Assembly: GCA_039000515.1 (NCBI GenBank)
Contig: JBCFYV010000001.1
Span: 58,703,234 to 58,767,233, forward strand
Reading direction: 5' to 3'
DNA length: 64,000 bases
Source of the DNA: Timema cristinae
Lineage: Eukaryota; Arthropoda; Insecta; Phasmatodea; Timematidae
The position numbers were made by a program, and so were the translations under genes. The notes below the pieces were generated by a model. It saw only the letters and a list, made by a program, of their open reading frames with translations, was not told where the DNA came from and did not search any database. Below are positions 63,821 to 64,000 of this stretch, piece by piece. Each line of letters opens with the position of its first letter. Positions within the stretch are counted from its first letter, which is position 1.

Positions 63821-64000
63821 CTCTTCGGTGGCCGCGGGGTCTAACGCGCTATTCTTGTGTTGAGATGGACTGCCAATGACGGGGATATTGGGGTTCGATC
63901 CCAGTTGGGTGCACTGGGGATGTTTTTCCCTAAAAAAATTCCACTCACTCTTCACACAAATGCGGGTACACTTCCTCTAAATCAAGCCTTCTTATTTCCT
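63821..64000 (+). mobile_element. SINE family B, cut by the window end
   Basis: Head CTCTTCGGTGGCCGCGGGGT, box B GGGGTTCGATCCCAG, body TGGGGATGTTTTTCCCTAAA and ACTTCCTCTAAATCAAGCC. The 3' tail lies beyond the window. Confidence 0.85.

Overview
The window is animal nuclear DNA, AT-rich and crowded with transposons. It looks like an arthropod, most likely an insect. The reasons are one spliced gene whose protein is closest to insect Ssu72, plus Tc1/mariner, hAT, BEL/Pao, Penelope-like and tRNA-SINE elements. A hemipteran is my guess from the repeat style, not something the sequence proves. Most long open frames here are chance or repeat shadows.

The only host gene I can name with confidence is Ssu72, the phosphatase of the RNA polymerase II C-terminal domain. 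Five exons on the + strand (5340-5422, 8927-9070, 12423-12562, 15550-15668, 36051-36152) join in phase to 195 codons with the CX5R active site and the general-acid Asp intact. Introns 1-3 are about 3 kb each and carry a MITE-like inverted repeat, a 47-bp minisatellite, a SINE and a hAT remnant. Intron 4 is about 20.4 kb. It starts with a minisatellite and holds a Penelope-like element cut by three SINEs, a 1.1-kb LTR-like unit, a Tc1 element, two mariner-type remnants and three orphan exon-like segments.

Upstream (1-5.3 kb) lie an LTR-like sequence with a primer-binding-site motif and a reverse-strand LINE fragment. Downstream of Ssu72 (36.2-45 kb) are another LINE remnant, SINE copies, a tandem duplication and a short transposon-associated ORF. 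From 45.28 to 50.09 kb is a decayed BEL/Pao retrotransposon (gag, protease, RT, RNase H, integrase). It ends abruptly at a GC-rich tandem repeat.

From 50.1 to 58.8 kb the DNA changes character: a GC-rich ~145-bp repeat, a ~105-bp satellite whose units carry a pol III B-box-like motif, TC-rich duplications, then about 2.9 kb of AT-rich higher-order repeat. Next to this array sit two divergent, uninterrupted ORFs (56663-57178 on -, 57643-58071 on +), visibly richer in G+C and CpG than their surroundings. A palindromic TATA box lies between them and a polyA signal follows the + ORF. The tail of the minus-strand ORF is also found as a broken second copy inside the array. This module is the most interesting part of the window and may come from a virus or an unclassified mobile element. 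The right end (59-64 kb) holds a hAT remnant, a ~145-bp satellite and more SINEs. Two SINE families have different tRNA-like heads but the same 3' tail, which suggests one shared LINE partner.
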